Assembly: GCF_032854445.1 (NCBI RefSeq) | Contig: NC_088300.1 | Location: forward strand, 35,693,608-35,757,607 | Source: Liolophura sinensis | Taxonomy: Eukaryota > Mollusca > Polyplacophora > Chitonida > Chitonidae | Direction of reading: 5' to 3' | Length of the DNA stretch: 64,000 nt | Part shown: positions 10,421 to 22,230 of the stretch, one piece after another | How the letters are laid out: each line of letters starts with the position of its first letter | How positions within the stretch are numbered: the stretch's first letter is position 1 | Position numbers and translations under genes: made by a program | Notes under the pieces: generated by a model | What the model was told of the DNA's origin: nothing | Database searches by the model: none | The model's input: only the letters and a program-made list of their open reading frames with translations

Positions 10421-13400
10421 ATGTTAGACAGGGTGATTTTTCTGGTCGGACTGGCCTTAATGGTTGTTTTGGTTCAGGAGACTATCCAAGCCCCAACCGG
10501 TGAACAGAAGTGTCCATATCTGGCAAATGACGTCGAGTATCGTTTCCAACAAAGTGAGGAGTCTGGCCCAAAGCTTGAAATAACGGTAATAATTGTCACT
10601 TTTTATGGTAATAATTCTGGTCTTTCTCTATTTCTGTGCATATGAATTGTGATAATTACCATAAAAGTTAATTTCATACGCCTGTGACTTAAATTTTGAA
10701 TTTTGTATCGGTGAATGAGAAGAGTATAATTTCTTCATATACAGATTTGTCTTTTGTTTGGTAATATTGTAGCCTCACATGCACGTCTGTGTTCCTATTT
10801 TTCGGACTACATGTACATTTCATCATGTGGACATCTGCGGAAAAGGACGCCACTATATATAAACTACCGGGCAAAAGAAACGTATAACCTTTTTCAGCAC
10901 CACAAGAAAGAGAAAGAAAGACAGACAGTATCAACATGATAAGCATTATATTGCAATAAACCATTTTCCAAGTTCTGTTCAAAAATCCAAAGCCATATGG
11001 ATATTACACTTGCTGTCAGGGCGAGTAAATAAGGCATGGGGTAAATCTGAAAAATTACACAAATGCAAGTAAAAAGGTGTAGGCTACCTAATGTCCTATC
11101 ATGTCATAAGACAGATCGTTAGTAGCGTGTGTGAGCACCCATTGCATCAATTAAAGCCAAAATACGTCTCCTCATGGGAGTCGTCAGTCGGCGGATGACG
11201 TCATCAGGAATTCTGTCCCACTCGTCAAATAAAGCCTGTTCGAGCTGTTGCCTGTTTTGTAGGGGAGGGACGCGTTGTCTCAGACGTCGATCAAGGTGAT
11301 CCCACAGATGCTCTAAGGGATTCATGTCTGGCGATCGTGCTGGCCAAGGCAGTACGTTGACATCAACGGTGTCCAGATGATTTAGTACAACTCTGGCGGT
11401 ATGAGGTCGTGCATTGTCCTGCTGCAAAAGGATTATTCAACTTATTTTTCCATAGAAAAAACTGCATTTAAAAGTTATACGTTTCTTTTGCCCGGTAGTT
11501 TAGTTTTCTTCGGACACTCCAGTTTCGGGCACTCATAAACTGACGGTCATCCTGCATATTTATATCCTGGATGAAAACTTCTTCCATGACCACGGCGTTG
11601 AACATCAGACAGATTAATACGTATATATGTATTGAAGAACTTTGTTTGTTCATTGGATGTAAAATATATTGTCATCCACCTCACACTGGCATTTCAAGTT
11701 TTAGCTGAAACATTGACATTGTGTAATTTTTGATTTGCTGCATGCGCCGCACTTGTTTACGTGCTATCAACTTCACCAAATTAAGCCTATAGGAGCTTAC
11801 GTTTTTACCGGCGTTTATTTGTCTGTATGTCAGCATCATGATGAAAAAAAAATTAAACACAGACTTAGATGAAATTTCGTGCACAGATATATGGATGTTT
11901 GTCTTGTACCTTTCTTTGGTGGAAGTATCACCATTTTTGGCTTTCTACCCAGATCTCCCGATTTCGAAACGGACACCGATTTGGCCAGTATTACATGTTT
12001 TGCTTTCATTTAAGTGAACAGTTTATTCTAACCAAAGTGAACAGCTCATTCTAACCAATTTAACTAAATTAACTAACAATTTAACTAACTTAAAATTGCT
12101 GTATATATACGCAAAATCAGTCGTTTGATCGCGATTTGGCTCTTCGTTGAATATTTGGATCTTCGTTCCGCGATTGTTGCTAGACTCTTAAATGATTGTT
12201 TGGCTCCTGCGTACATGTATATTGATTGTTGTTTGGTTCTTCGTTGATTGTTATTTCGTTCGTATTTTATCGTTGTTCGACTCTTGGTGGATTGCTGTAT
12301 GTCCTTTGATTCACTGTTTTGTGATTTGTTGCTTGTTGTTCGATTTATTTAGTTGCATGATTATTGTTACAGTATTGCCGGAAAGGTGCCGCCACCAACC
12401 GTACACGTGACGAGGCTTGTTCGCCAGATTCCGGCGAATACAACCTGTATTTCTTGGACACCTTTTTCAATTGTAACTTGCCAGATCTTGTCCACTGTAA
12501 CTGCGATTACAAGTACCGATGTGAGGTGAGTGAAATGAAAAGCAGTCGTCACTTAAATAATTAACATCCTGATTCATACATGTATATACAATCAGCCTAG
12601 TATACATATTTTCCCACGATGCATGCATAAAACTGGCTTCCGTCGTAAGGGAATAATTCTTGTTAATGGTGTTACGCAACACTTAAATAACGTAAATTCA
12701 ACTCACATACATACGCGCGATCCCGCGAAAGACTCACCAATTTCATTACTACAAATAAATAAATAATACGAATAATAAATAAGTACGAGTCAAAGGTTTT
12801 GGTCTTATATGTGCATTTAAAATATTTATTTATTTATTAGATTGGTGTTTTACGTCGTACTCAAGATTATTTCCCTTATATACGACAGTGACATGTAAAC
12901 TATGTGAAAAACTAATTATATTGCACTTTGTGTAAAAATGTCGAATATTTTCAGGGTAGACTGATCACGTGTCTACAAGTGGAAATGTATCATTTTTTGT
13001 TGGAAGTCTTCCGCGATTTATTCTTCTGTTTCTTGCTGTATTGTAAGCGTCCATCTAATGACAGCGACGCCGGGTCGCTCCCGAAGCCATTTGCCCGAAT
13101 TTCACTTTTCTGGTATTATGCAGTTTTTCTGTGTTCACGAATTCCCTATAGGTAGTAATAATATTGCAAATGGTATATACAACATATATTGAATTCCGAT
13201 AGGACTTGAAATGGTGAGAGGCCCTTCCTGCACTGCATAGTCCTTTTCATTCTGTTGTGTACATCAATGAACGCAGGTAAATAACCCAACACGTCTGCAT
13301 AGGTCAATCTAAAAAGAATATTATCTTCTTAATTGGCAGGGTGTCCAGACAGCCGAAGGGTTGGGATTCAAATGTGTGGCGCTAGAAGACGCTCAGTCGG

Positions 13401-13459
13401 CAGAGGTCGGAGCTGACCAAATGGAGGGCTCTCAAATGATGCATTTAGGCGACAATTAA
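10421..13459 (+). CDS. Secreted cysteine-rich protein of unknown family, three-exon gene
   Basis: Proposed exons are 10421-10585, 12373-12525 and 13340-13459 (stop TAA). All junctions are phase 0 with good GT..AG borders, giving 145 residues. Residues 1-24 form a typical signal peptide: MLDR, a hydrophobic run FLVGLALMVVLV, then cleavage near IQA-PTG. The mature part has eight cysteines: one in exon 1 (KCPYL), six in exon 2 (YC, AC, NC, HC-NC and RC) and one in exon 3 (FKCV). The even number suits four disulphides. The C-terminus is acidic (ALEDAQSAEVGADQMEG). An optional 24-nt exon at 12955-12978 (GRLITCLQ) is in phase, but its donor GTGGAA is weak. I do not recognise the family and assign no function. 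The Met at 10346 is upstream in the same frame, but the Met at 10421 directly precedes the signal peptide. Confidence 0.65.
10862..11500 (-). mobile_element. Internally deleted Tc1/mariner transposon in intron 1
   Basis: Terminal inverted repeats begin aactaccgggcaaaagaaac on the left and end gtttcttttgcccggtagtt on the right. Each is flanked by TA, the expected target duplication. The 639-bp element keeps only the C-terminal part of a transposase on the minus strand and so cannot move by itself. Confidence 0.85.
11119..11427 (-). pseudogene. Tc1-family transposase, C-terminal fragment
   Basis: The fragment starts with QQDNARPHTA (second catalytic Asp) and continues to WPARSPDMNPLEHLWDHL. 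Exactly 34 residues separate the Asp from the Glu of PLEHLW, the DD34E spacing of Tc1 elements. The DNA-binding domain and first Asp are missing: the element runs almost directly from here to its right terminal repeat. About 100 codons remain open, so the deletion may be fairly recent or the copy was mobilised in trans. Confidence 0.85.
12822..12900 (-). mobile_element. SINE family A, 3'-end fragment
   Basis: tttatttatttattagattggtgttttacgtcgtactcaagattatttc on the plus strand is the reverse complement of the family A tail. It lies in intron 2 of the secreted-protein gene. Confidence 0.75.
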
Positions 13460-16400
13460 ACATTAATAAACGTCAAACATTAGTTGTGCTGCGAAGTACA
13501 GATAATGTCTGAAATGACAAATGTGCTTTATGTTTGCACTGAATAAAACTGCATACCGATGAGTTGATTTCAATAGTTCGTTCTTTTTCGTCAAACTGCT
13601 CTTTCTTTCCATACTTTTCATTCTTAAGACGAGGTCCGACGAGTACTGAAATACCATGATTTAATATTAAACTGTACAACTGATAGAGGGAGAGGGAAGG
13701 GCTTGGCTAGCGAAATCACAGCCCCTGAAGGCCACAGTTCAGCCGACTAGGGCTATATACGGACCCAGTCAGCGCAGTCCACACTTCTAGCCACTGATGT
13801 AGTCACAGCTGACTGACTGGTTCATCAAGTCGAGTTGCTCAAGAATTGTCACTTACACGAGCGCAGTAGGGTTGATGGATAGAGGAAATCGGAGTAAACC
13901 GTAGACATATGCCAGGTAGCCGACAGCCTGACAACTCCTGCACGTAAAGGTGCAGTCGCAACAGCGAGAGCTGGATTCATTAACGCATAGTTTTATGAGT
14001 GGCGTTGAATGACCACGGACAAGTAATTTAGTATCAAGGCCTCTCTGTCATGGCAGATCAAAACTCGATCACGCAACCGCACAATTCCTCAAATAAAGGT
14101 ACCTTGTGTACTGCCATAAAAAGACTTACATGCATGTACTGTAAATCTTCAAGCTTTTCAACCACTAAAGCATTTTTTGAGTGGAATTTATGCATGCAAT
14201 TCTGGTGAAAATGACGCTAAAAACGATTTATTTATGACACCTAAGATGCAAGCTTCTTAAAGCTGCACAAATTATTTCTCTACACCCCATAGTTCACTCA
14301 GTGTTTCAAAATACTGGTCGCAGAAGCGATTGAAAAGGTTGAAGTATTACGGTAGTTCAGTTAGACGGGAAAAAGCAGACAGGCAATCTTTAAATAATTC
14401 AGTCAATTGTAGTAGTGTATTACTAATAGGTATTTGAGCGATCTGTTTTTTGGAGTAGAAACTATGGGCACGAAACTGTCTTGTCATAGACCAAGAGGAT
14501 ATACAAGCAAATGCAAAACTGTTTTTAAATCACCGGGAAAAAAATGCCAAGAAGATTCAACTTCAATTAACATGGTTTAATCAATAAACTATTAAACGGT
14601 CTGTAACATAGTATAAACTTTCCTATCATATATACATTTCAATCCAAACAGGCATCTTCAAGTATCATATGGCAAATGTCCATGGATTAAAATATCCTCC
14701 TCACTTGTTCTTATTTTCTCACATATGCGTGGATGCTATTGCTTTGGGGAACAAATTACTCACACGCTCACTTAAAACAAACCAAAACTTTACAAATGTG
14801 AAAAAAGGAAGGAAAAGGAAAACAGCAACAACTATAACAAAACAAAAATGCTATCAAATCAACTAGAAATAACAAGCAATATCTCTAAAAATCGTGTCTT
14901 GAATAAACGAAATTCCTTACGGGTGCAGGTGCGATGCAAATTACACTTCGTATTTATCCCAAGTGTATGTATTGACATTTACTCCACATATTACGGCGGT
15001 CAACATAACACAGATATTTCCACAGTGATGATTATACCATTGAAGAAACATTCATGATATACTGATTAAAATGAATTGTACATCTGTCATTCTGTTATAT
15101 GTGTCAAAATAACATTAAATCCAGTGTGTGTGATCAATAAGTCAAAGGCCAATTACTTATCGCACTAAATTATAGCTACATTTGAAAATACGAAGGTTGC
15201 AACATAATAAATTCTCAATGAACACCACTGGCAGCACCATTTGTTTGTTTACATCAGGCTTTTTTTCGTGGGCGCTTCCCTACCATTTCAGAAAAACAAA
15301 CATGGTGTAGGTCAGTGGGAAATCTTCCTTATCCTGGCTCTTAACACAGATAAAGATTACAAAACATATGCGAGAAAAAACTTCAATATCAATCAAAAAA
15401 GAAGACTTCCACCAAAAATCCTCACAAACACAGGGTGTTTTTTTTTTTTTTTTTTTTTTTGGAGGGAATGCCGCATTACGCCCAGCGAACGTATTTTACA
15501 GCAGGCCATGTATTGCTGTAACAGAAACTTGTTATCATTTCCACCGAATGTACGTTGGCCAATGACATCCGCGCTTATATAAAACACTGGTCTTGTACAT
15601 CCTCTACTGGGATGAGACCTACGCACGTCGTGAGTGTCATTTATGGGATGGGCATGGAACATCTGCTTTACTTTGTCCGTTACCATAGCAAATAACTCAC
15701 TGCACCAAGTCACGTGGCTGGGAGAAGACGCCTGTGCTGCAATAAAAAAAAAGCTAGTTAGGACAGTCAAAGAACATACAGACTTGCCAAGTCTTCCCCA
15801 AACGAGCCATTAAGGATTATGCCGATTATCTACCTTGTAGTTTTAAGAATACACTTCAGCGTACAAGTATACGAGTTTATTTAACAGGTGTGAAACTGAA
15901 AGAAGAATTACTTCTAATGGCACATGCACGAGTCAGTGAATTTGTTTTTATTTCAGGGGAACATGCGCCACAACGACGGGGAAATGCTACCCTGAGAAAG
16001 TACTTAGTTAAAAAGGAGGAAGTATTCCATGGATAGAATTTATTTCCAGAAAAGAAAAGGGAATTATTCTGCCTTAAAATGAAACAAAATGGAAGAATTT
16101 TTTCTTCCTTAAATATAAAAATTGTGTTGATCTTTTTTTTTTAATGTTTAACGCCATGCCGAAGAGTTTTTGTACCGACAGAACGGGCGTGAATGAAACA
16201 CTACCGATATTTAGCGGGATACGTGTACCACTGGCAAAAACTCCCTCACGTACGTTTCGCATAAAATAATACACACCTTTAATTGGAAGTCACAGGTTCA
16301 GCTTGTAACTTCACACTGGAATAAATAAACTAATATTTGATTGAAGTTACAAGTTTGTACTTGTAACTTCTAACCAAAGGTCTCTAATTTGGTGGTAGGC

Positions 16401-16612
16401 GAGTGCGTGTCATCTACGTGATCTCTTAACTATATAGTCGCAAACTTCACTTTCCCTTCTCTTAGACCTCTTACATGTAGAACAAGCACACGTCTTTCAA
16501 ACCACACTATTTCATAAGTTATCAGAGAAAGCTCCTCAGGCCAAGTATTATTTAGATCACAAACAAAAAACAAGCCCACTGCAGATGTTTTAGTTTCGCC
16601 AGCATTACCTGG
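13460..16612. other. Intergenic region including the likely nanos 3' UTR
   Basis: No gene is supported. It contains a MITE-like element (14140-14356) and a poly-T run of about 22 (15440-15461). On the minus strand 15393-15770 a 125-codon frame is open, but it runs through the poly-T and has no recognised domain. Minus-strand AATAAA occurs at about 16040-16045 and could end the nanos transcript. The segment just left of 16613 should be nanos 3' UTR, where translational control elements are expected; I could not identify any by eye. Confidence 0.4.
14140..14356. mobile_element. MITE-like element with inverted terminal repeats
   Basis: The left end tactgtaaatcttcaagctt and the right end aaaaggttgaagtattacggta are inverted relatives. 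The body is a reversed, diverged copy of 3862-4087. Confidence 0.65.
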
Positions 16613-17359
16613 TCAGTAATGGCGGTGTTTCCTCGCGTTGGGTCGACTCTTGCCGTTTCTGGTACTGGATGGCCTGTAGTTGGTGTTGTAAGGGCAGTAC
16701 TTCAGGGTATGTGCTCTTGGGCCAGATGCTCCGCACACAGGGCAGGTATAACGCTGGAGTATCGGGCACGACACGAGGCCTAGCTGGTCCTTAAGAGTGT
16801 GGGTTCCGTACACTGAGAGATTCTCGCCATTGTTTTTGCAGAAAACGCACACGGTGCTCCTATACATTTTTAGGTTGTTGGCATTACCCTTGTTGACTCT
16901 CTGATCATCGTTCACCGCTGAATTACCCTGCACAAGAGTGTAATTTCTGCGCAATCTGTACTGATACTCATCGTATGCCGTTAGGTCCGTCTCGATGCCG
17001 TTCGCGCTGAAATCGTTCACTTCGCTTCGGTCGAACCCTCGTCCCATGAGTTCTTTGGTCCCAGCTTCGTCGCATGGATCCGTCAGGCTCAAACCGCGAG
17101 TCAAGGTTGACAACTCTTCATCCAAGTTCGTGCTCCACGTGTAAAGCGGTGGTGACACGGTAGATCTCGTGTTGTGGTTGATGATACCCACATTGCCATT
17201 GCCGGACGAAGACGATAAAATGTCGCTCATTTTGTCAACTTGAACACCGAGGCCCATCCAGGAATTTGGTCGACTGCTTGCTGAGTTTCCAACTGGAAAA
17301 TTCATATTATCCATGCTGCGTTCGTAAAAAGGTATTAACAGGTTGCGATATCTGCGCAT
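16613..17359 (-). CDS. nanos: Nanos, single-exon RNA-binding zinc-finger protein
   Basis: Nanos proteins repress translation of target mRNAs together with Pumilio and the CCR4-NOT complex, and maintain germ cells. The 248-residue frame carries both diagnostic zinc fingers near the C-terminus. The first is Cys171-Cys174-His187-Cys198 (C-X2-C-X12-H-X10-C) and the second is Cys206-Cys209-His217-Cys222 (C-X2-C-X7-H-X4-C), joined by the expected short linker. A basic tail follows ([15 protein letters not shown]). The N-terminal 165 residues are low in conservation and Ser/Asn-rich. An in-frame stop two codons before the first Met limits the frame; Met16 ([10 protein letters not shown]) is an alternative start. 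No intron is needed. Its TGA stop is at 16613-16615. The identity is secure from the finger spacing and residues; the paralogue number is not determinable. Confidence 0.95.
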   Translation of the reverse strand: MRRYRNLLIPFYERSMDNMNFPVGNSASSRPNSWMGLGVQVDKMSDILSSSSGNGNVGIINHNTRSTVSPPLYTWSTNLDEELSTLTRGLSLTDPCDEAGTKELMGRGFDRSEVNDFSANGIETDLTAYDEYQYRLRRNYTLVQGNSAVNDDQRVNKGNANNLKMYRSTVCVFCKNNGENLSVYGTHTLKDQLGLVSCPILQRYTCPVCGASGPRAHTLKYCPYNTNYRPSSTRNGKSRPNARKHRHY

Positions 17360-18679
17360 GTTCTAATGGAAGTACCAATCCATGGCTGTTGTTTTTAAAC
17401 TTTGACTCCACCCCACTCTCCTTCCCCTTTAATTGGCCAGCCGACAGCGGTTGATTCATTGAAGATGTCAGTTCGGAGCCGTTAGAGGCGCTGGCTGTCC
17501 CCCTCCCTCCCCGATGAGCGACGTTGGATGGGCCGTGTGTACTCACTGGTACAAAAGAAGGTACGGGGAACGGGGACAGAGGGGGTGCGGTGTGATGACA
17601 GATTTAAAGAGCGACAATTCGTAGATCACTTCGACTGTCATCACTTTGACTGAAAACAACACTCTTGAAATAACAAACTTCTACTCATTCTCGGTAAAAC
17701 ACTGCCGTGTTTTACGTTTGGTCGGGTGGAAACAGCGTAGGGGGAGTGAAATTACACCGACTTATTGTTCGATAAAAATAGTTTCTAACATCAAATTCAA
17801 CATTTATATGGCAACTCAGATATAACGACTATGTCCCTTGCATTTTAACGCGCTAGCATGGAATTGTATAACTCTCATATACTGGTCTACTTCATGTACA
17901 TTTCTTTCTGGTCAAATGGTTTGAGTTATTCGACTGGTTGAACTCCGATGACTGCGCATTGTATCCAGTGGTTCAACGATTAGACTGCCATCATCGGATG
18001 TTCAGTCCAAATCAATACGCCCTACTGGTACTCTTATTGATTTGAAATTTTACCAGTATTTTCGCTTACGATATAGCATATTTATATGTAATTGAATGAA
18101 TACGGACTGATGTGAATGTATTCTGACCTTGCATGACATGAAAACAAACACGCAATTCAAGCAAAACAACTTTATTTGTCTTTAACATATCTTTCAGCTC
18201 ATTTCCATGTACAACGTATACTTAATCCATGATATACAGAAGTCATTGTTCATGTTAGATAATCCAGCTTAATCAGCTTTGTTCATGACTATAATTCTTC
18301 TTCCAAGTAATCCACTTTAGTTTTTCGAAATAAACAGCATGCATATTTACATAGATACACGATAAATTCATATGAGGTTATACCATTCACGAAACAGGTA
18401 TTTTTATGCTTGTGTGTGTTTTTAATTGATTTAAATATAATTTTGGTCACTGATTGACAACAAGGGATGTATGTCGAACGTATAATCTTATCGTCCACAA
18501 GATGACAATTATGTGTAGGTATTTATTAAACGGGCTGGATTTTGGACATAGGCTTATATCTGTGGATGTACATACAATTCGCTCGCTCAGACGAGTGTTT
18601 CTTTCTTATCCGATTCAGATTAAGGATTGTACATACCACTGTGAGCAGTTTGTAAACTTCATCAGAGAAAAACAATTTA

Positions 18680-18735
18680 TCTGTATTTACTTGATTGGTG
18701 TTTTACGTCGCACTCAAGAATATTTCACTTACTAG
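18680..18735 (-). mobile_element. SINE family A, tail fragment
   Basis: acttgattggtgttttacgtcgcactcaagaatatttcactta matches the reverse complement of the family tail; the rest is missing. Confidence 0.7.
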
Positions 18736-19404
18736 TTTGAAGAGAGAAAAACAAGGTATAGGCTTGATCAACTTTACAGCCTTTTTTGTGCATTGCACAT
18801 GATTGTTTTTGTCCACTCGACTGAAGATTCGAATTAAATATATATTACCAGTGTTCATGAAACTTGATACACTGCCAACGGGGATAAAACGGGCTTCGCT
18901 CGTTTGTCCCACAAAGCACAGACACATCTATAGTACAGAGAGTTTTGATAATTGACAGTTATAAACATTGCATTGTTTGTTGTGAGTCAGACCGGGCGCC
19001 AGACAGTCGTGTTGTATAGTTCAAACCCGACTAAACTCTCAATCTGTCCCCGGTCACCCCCAACAGGGCTCTGCACCTGCGTGATGCACGCGTTGTGCGA
19101 ACCGCGAATCAGAGGCAAAGTGTTCTGTGTTACTCGATCATTATGATCGCTCGGTTTAAAATGGTGAATTGAATTTAAATTTATTTAGCTTTTATTTTCA
19201 TTTTTAGTCTAAAGATCAGTCCGTTGATTAATATGTCGCTTCAACATTCGACCTGACATAAAGGGTCACGTGAAACTATCTTTTCCCCCAAAACACAACG
19301 CAAATGAGTCTTTAATAGTTCAATGACATCAGTTATCAGCCAATCAAAATTATGGATATAGCAGATTGAACTAAAAGCAAAACAAGGTGCAGGACATTCA
19401 GCAG

Positions 19405-19656
19405 TATTTATTTGATTGATTGGTGTTTAACGCTGTACTCAAGAATAATTCACTTATACGAGGGCGGTCAGCATGGTGGGGGAATCTAGGGTAAACCCAA
19501 AACCATCCGCACTTTGCTGACAGACCTACCCACGTATAACCGGAGAGGAAGCCAGCATGATCTGGACATGAATCCACAGCGACCACATTGGTGAGAAGCT
19601 CCGGATCATTGCGTCACGCTGGCACGCTAACCACCTCGGACACGGAGGCACGCCGG
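19405..19656 (-). mobile_element. SINE family A, near full-length copy
   Basis: On the minus strand it runs from a tRNA-like head (gaggtggttagcgtgccag), through a body with catgctggcttcctctccgg-type sequence, to the caatcaatcaaataaat tail. It is older than the copy at 44284. Confidence 0.8.
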
Positions 19657-20164
19657 CCTTCAACAATATAAAATTATCACCGAAAAAAACAGGGGTATAT
19701 TTGCATACGCGCTTTCCAATGCTTCCAGAAATCTCGGAGCTGAAATAACACGACGACGTTATCATATGCTGAAAAAAAAAATACACCATACATTGAGTTG
19801 AAATGAAAATCGTGACGAATTTGACGAAGTATGACATCTGTTATCAATACAGATTCAGGAAAGTGAGGACAGAAATTTGATCACAAGGCTAACCAAACTA
19901 CAATTCAAGTTTCACCGTCAGTGGAGATAATGGACTTGTATATCCTGGAGCAATACAGGGTTTCGTGACATTTCGGCACACGACATTTTGGCACACTCTG
20001 ATAGGGTAACATATATGTTAATGTCTAAATCCATTGTCATCGAAAGAAAGTTGTGTATTAGGGATGGTTGTCCCACTGCTTTTGTTTTCAGCAGTATACA
20101 TGTATTATGGTGATTAATAACCATCTGTTAAATCATAGACACATTGTCTTTATACAAATTACAG

Positions 20165-20310
20165 GTCTGCCAGCAATCTGCGGATGGTCGTGGGTTTTCC
20201 CCGGGCTCTGCCCGATTTCCTCCCACCATTATTCTGGCCGCCGTTGTAACAAGTGAAATATTCTTGAGTACGGCGTAAAACACCAATCAAATAAATAAAT
20301 AAATATACAA
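20165..20310 (+). mobile_element. SINE family A, 5'-truncated copy
   Basis: Starts at tctgccagcaatctgcggat and ends gagtacggcgtaaaacaccaatcaaataaataaataaat. It lacks the head, as is common for target-primed insertions. Confidence 0.85.
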
Positions 20311-21009
20311 ATTACACAGTAGCAGAATATAAAATAGTTGTTTTCTCTTTAACCATAACTCACGGGATCAAAATGCTTTCAAATTATTGTACAACATTTA
20401 AAATGCCTTTGTATCGTCAAATTAAATTGTTTGTATAGAACGCTATGCACAGCACTACTCTGTAATATCAGGAAGGAAGTATAGATCTACACGCAGAGAT
20501 AATCCTTCACACCACATTACCATGTAAACGAGCAATATGTATATATAATCTCTTGTTTTCTTATGGCTAATCCCTTGTGATACCTTGGCGGTCAATTACA
20601 CACATCAGAGAAATGCCCTTTTCACATGTTGTTGTATTTGTTTTCTTTGGAACTCATAAGTGTTTTTAAGGAGAGGTCAGGATTGTGCTTTTGTATGCGC
20701 ACGTATTGTGTAAAACAGCGAGATTACATGCTTCCAATACAAATTCATTATTTATGGCCTCTCACCTGTGCTTGTTAAGGCTTAATTAATGCACGTGGAA
20801 GATGTGTAATGCGAAGGCGGGATTTTAGAACGCGCTCGATGTGAAGCAGACAACCTAAACGATTTGCAGATCATTCAGGTGTAATAGGTTGTATAATAAA
20901 TACATTAAAAATTTAGTCCAAAATAAAAAAAAAAACAGGTGCTCGTAAAAGTAGCCCACTGTTCAAGTCTACATATAACAGTCGTGAAGTCATCGTATTG
21001 TAAAATATT

Positions 21010-22230
21010 AACATTTTCCCCTGTGGACAATTCCCCCTATATACTCACATTTCCCCCTGTGAACAATTTCTCCTAGAGCCACATTTCCTCCTGTAGACAA
21101 TTCCTCCTACATATACTCACATTTCCCCCTGTGAACAATTCCCCCTACAGCCACATTTTCCTCTGTAGACAGTTTCCCCTACATATACGGCCTACTCACA
21201 TTTCCTCCTGTGAACAATTTCTCCTACATATACTCACATTTCCCCCTGTGAACAATTCCCCCTACAGCCACATTTTCCTCTGTAGACAGTTTCCCCTACA
21301 TATACGGCCTACTCACATTTCCTCCTGTGGACAATTCCTCCTACATATACTCACACTTCCCCCTGTGAACAATTCCCCCTACAGCCACATTTTGCCTTTG
21401 GACAATTCCCCCTACATATACGGCTTACTCACATTTCCTCCTGTGGACAATTCCTCCTACATATACTCACATTTCCCCCTGTGGACAATTCCCCCTACAG
21501 CCACATTTTCTCCTGTGGACAGTTTCCGCTACATATACGGCCTACTCACATTTCCTCCTGTGGACAATTCCTCCTACATATACTCACATTTCCCCCTGTG
21601 AACAATTCCCCCTACAGCCACATTTTGCCTTTGGACAATTCCCCCTACATATACGGCCTACTCACATTTCCTCCTGTGGACAATTCCTCCTACATATACG
21701 GCTTACTCACATTTCCTCCTGTGGACAATTCCTCCTACATATACTCACATTTCCCCCTGTGGACAATTCCCCCTACAGCCACATTTTCTCCTGTGGACAG
21801 TTTCCGCTACATATACGGCCTACTCACATTTCCTCCTGTGGACAATTCCTCCTACATATACTCACATTTCCCCCTGTGAACAATTCCCCCTACAGCCACA
21901 TTTTGTCCTGTGGACAATTCCCCCTACATATACTCACATTTCCCCCTGTGGACAATTCCCCCAATCTTTACTGACATTTTCCCGTGCAGACAATTCCCCC
22001 AACTCATACTGATATTTTCCCCTGTGGACAATTCTCTCTACATATACTCACATTCACCCCTGTGGACAATTCCCCCAATCTATACTGACATTTTCCCCCA
22101 ATTCATACTGATATTTTCCCTTGTGAAAAATTCCCCCTTTGCATACTGACATTTTCCCCTGAATTTGGATAACTCCTTTATGCAGAACCCCCCACCCCCC
22201 CTTCGTGAACAATTCCCCCTATATGAGATT
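21010..22230. repeat. Pyrimidine-rich minisatellite (about 38-bp unit, about 278-bp higher-order period)
   Basis: The basic unit is like acatttcctcctgtggacaa then ttcctcctacatatactc. Variants carry ccctacagccacattt or an extra acggcctactc. Long blocks recur 278 bp apart (for example 21481 and 21759). The last few hundred bases are more diverged. The plus strand is almost free of G runs and of stop codons in one frame, which explains the long repetitive open frames; these are not genes. Confidence 0.95.

Larger units (their letters stand above)
17360..21005. other. Intergenic region upstream of nanos with SINE copies
   Basis: No gene is supported. The first few hundred bases should hold the nanos promoter. 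The rest contains family A SINE copies (18680, 19405, 20165). The open frames here are short and unlike proteins. Confidence 0.45.

Noticed and set aside
12955-13155. Larger exon reading GRLITCLQVEMYHFLLEVF in the secreted-protein gene
   Set aside because: Its GTAAGC donor at 13043 leaves phase 1, which would put the last exon out of frame; only the 24-nt form keeps phase.
15393-15770. 125-codon minus-strand frame left of nanos
   Set aside because: Runs through a poly-T/poly-A tract, has no domain and no splice context; composition does not persuade.
17307-17546. 79-codon minus-strand frame overlapping the nanos start
   Set aside because: It is in another frame and has no similarity to nanos N-termini; an in-frame stop precedes the nanos Met, so it cannot be an extension.
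21131-22149. Long repetitive plus-strand frames (NNSPYSHI, HISSCGQF)
   Set aside because: They lie wholly in the pyrimidine-rich minisatellite and shift frame between copies. No start context or splice structure is seen.
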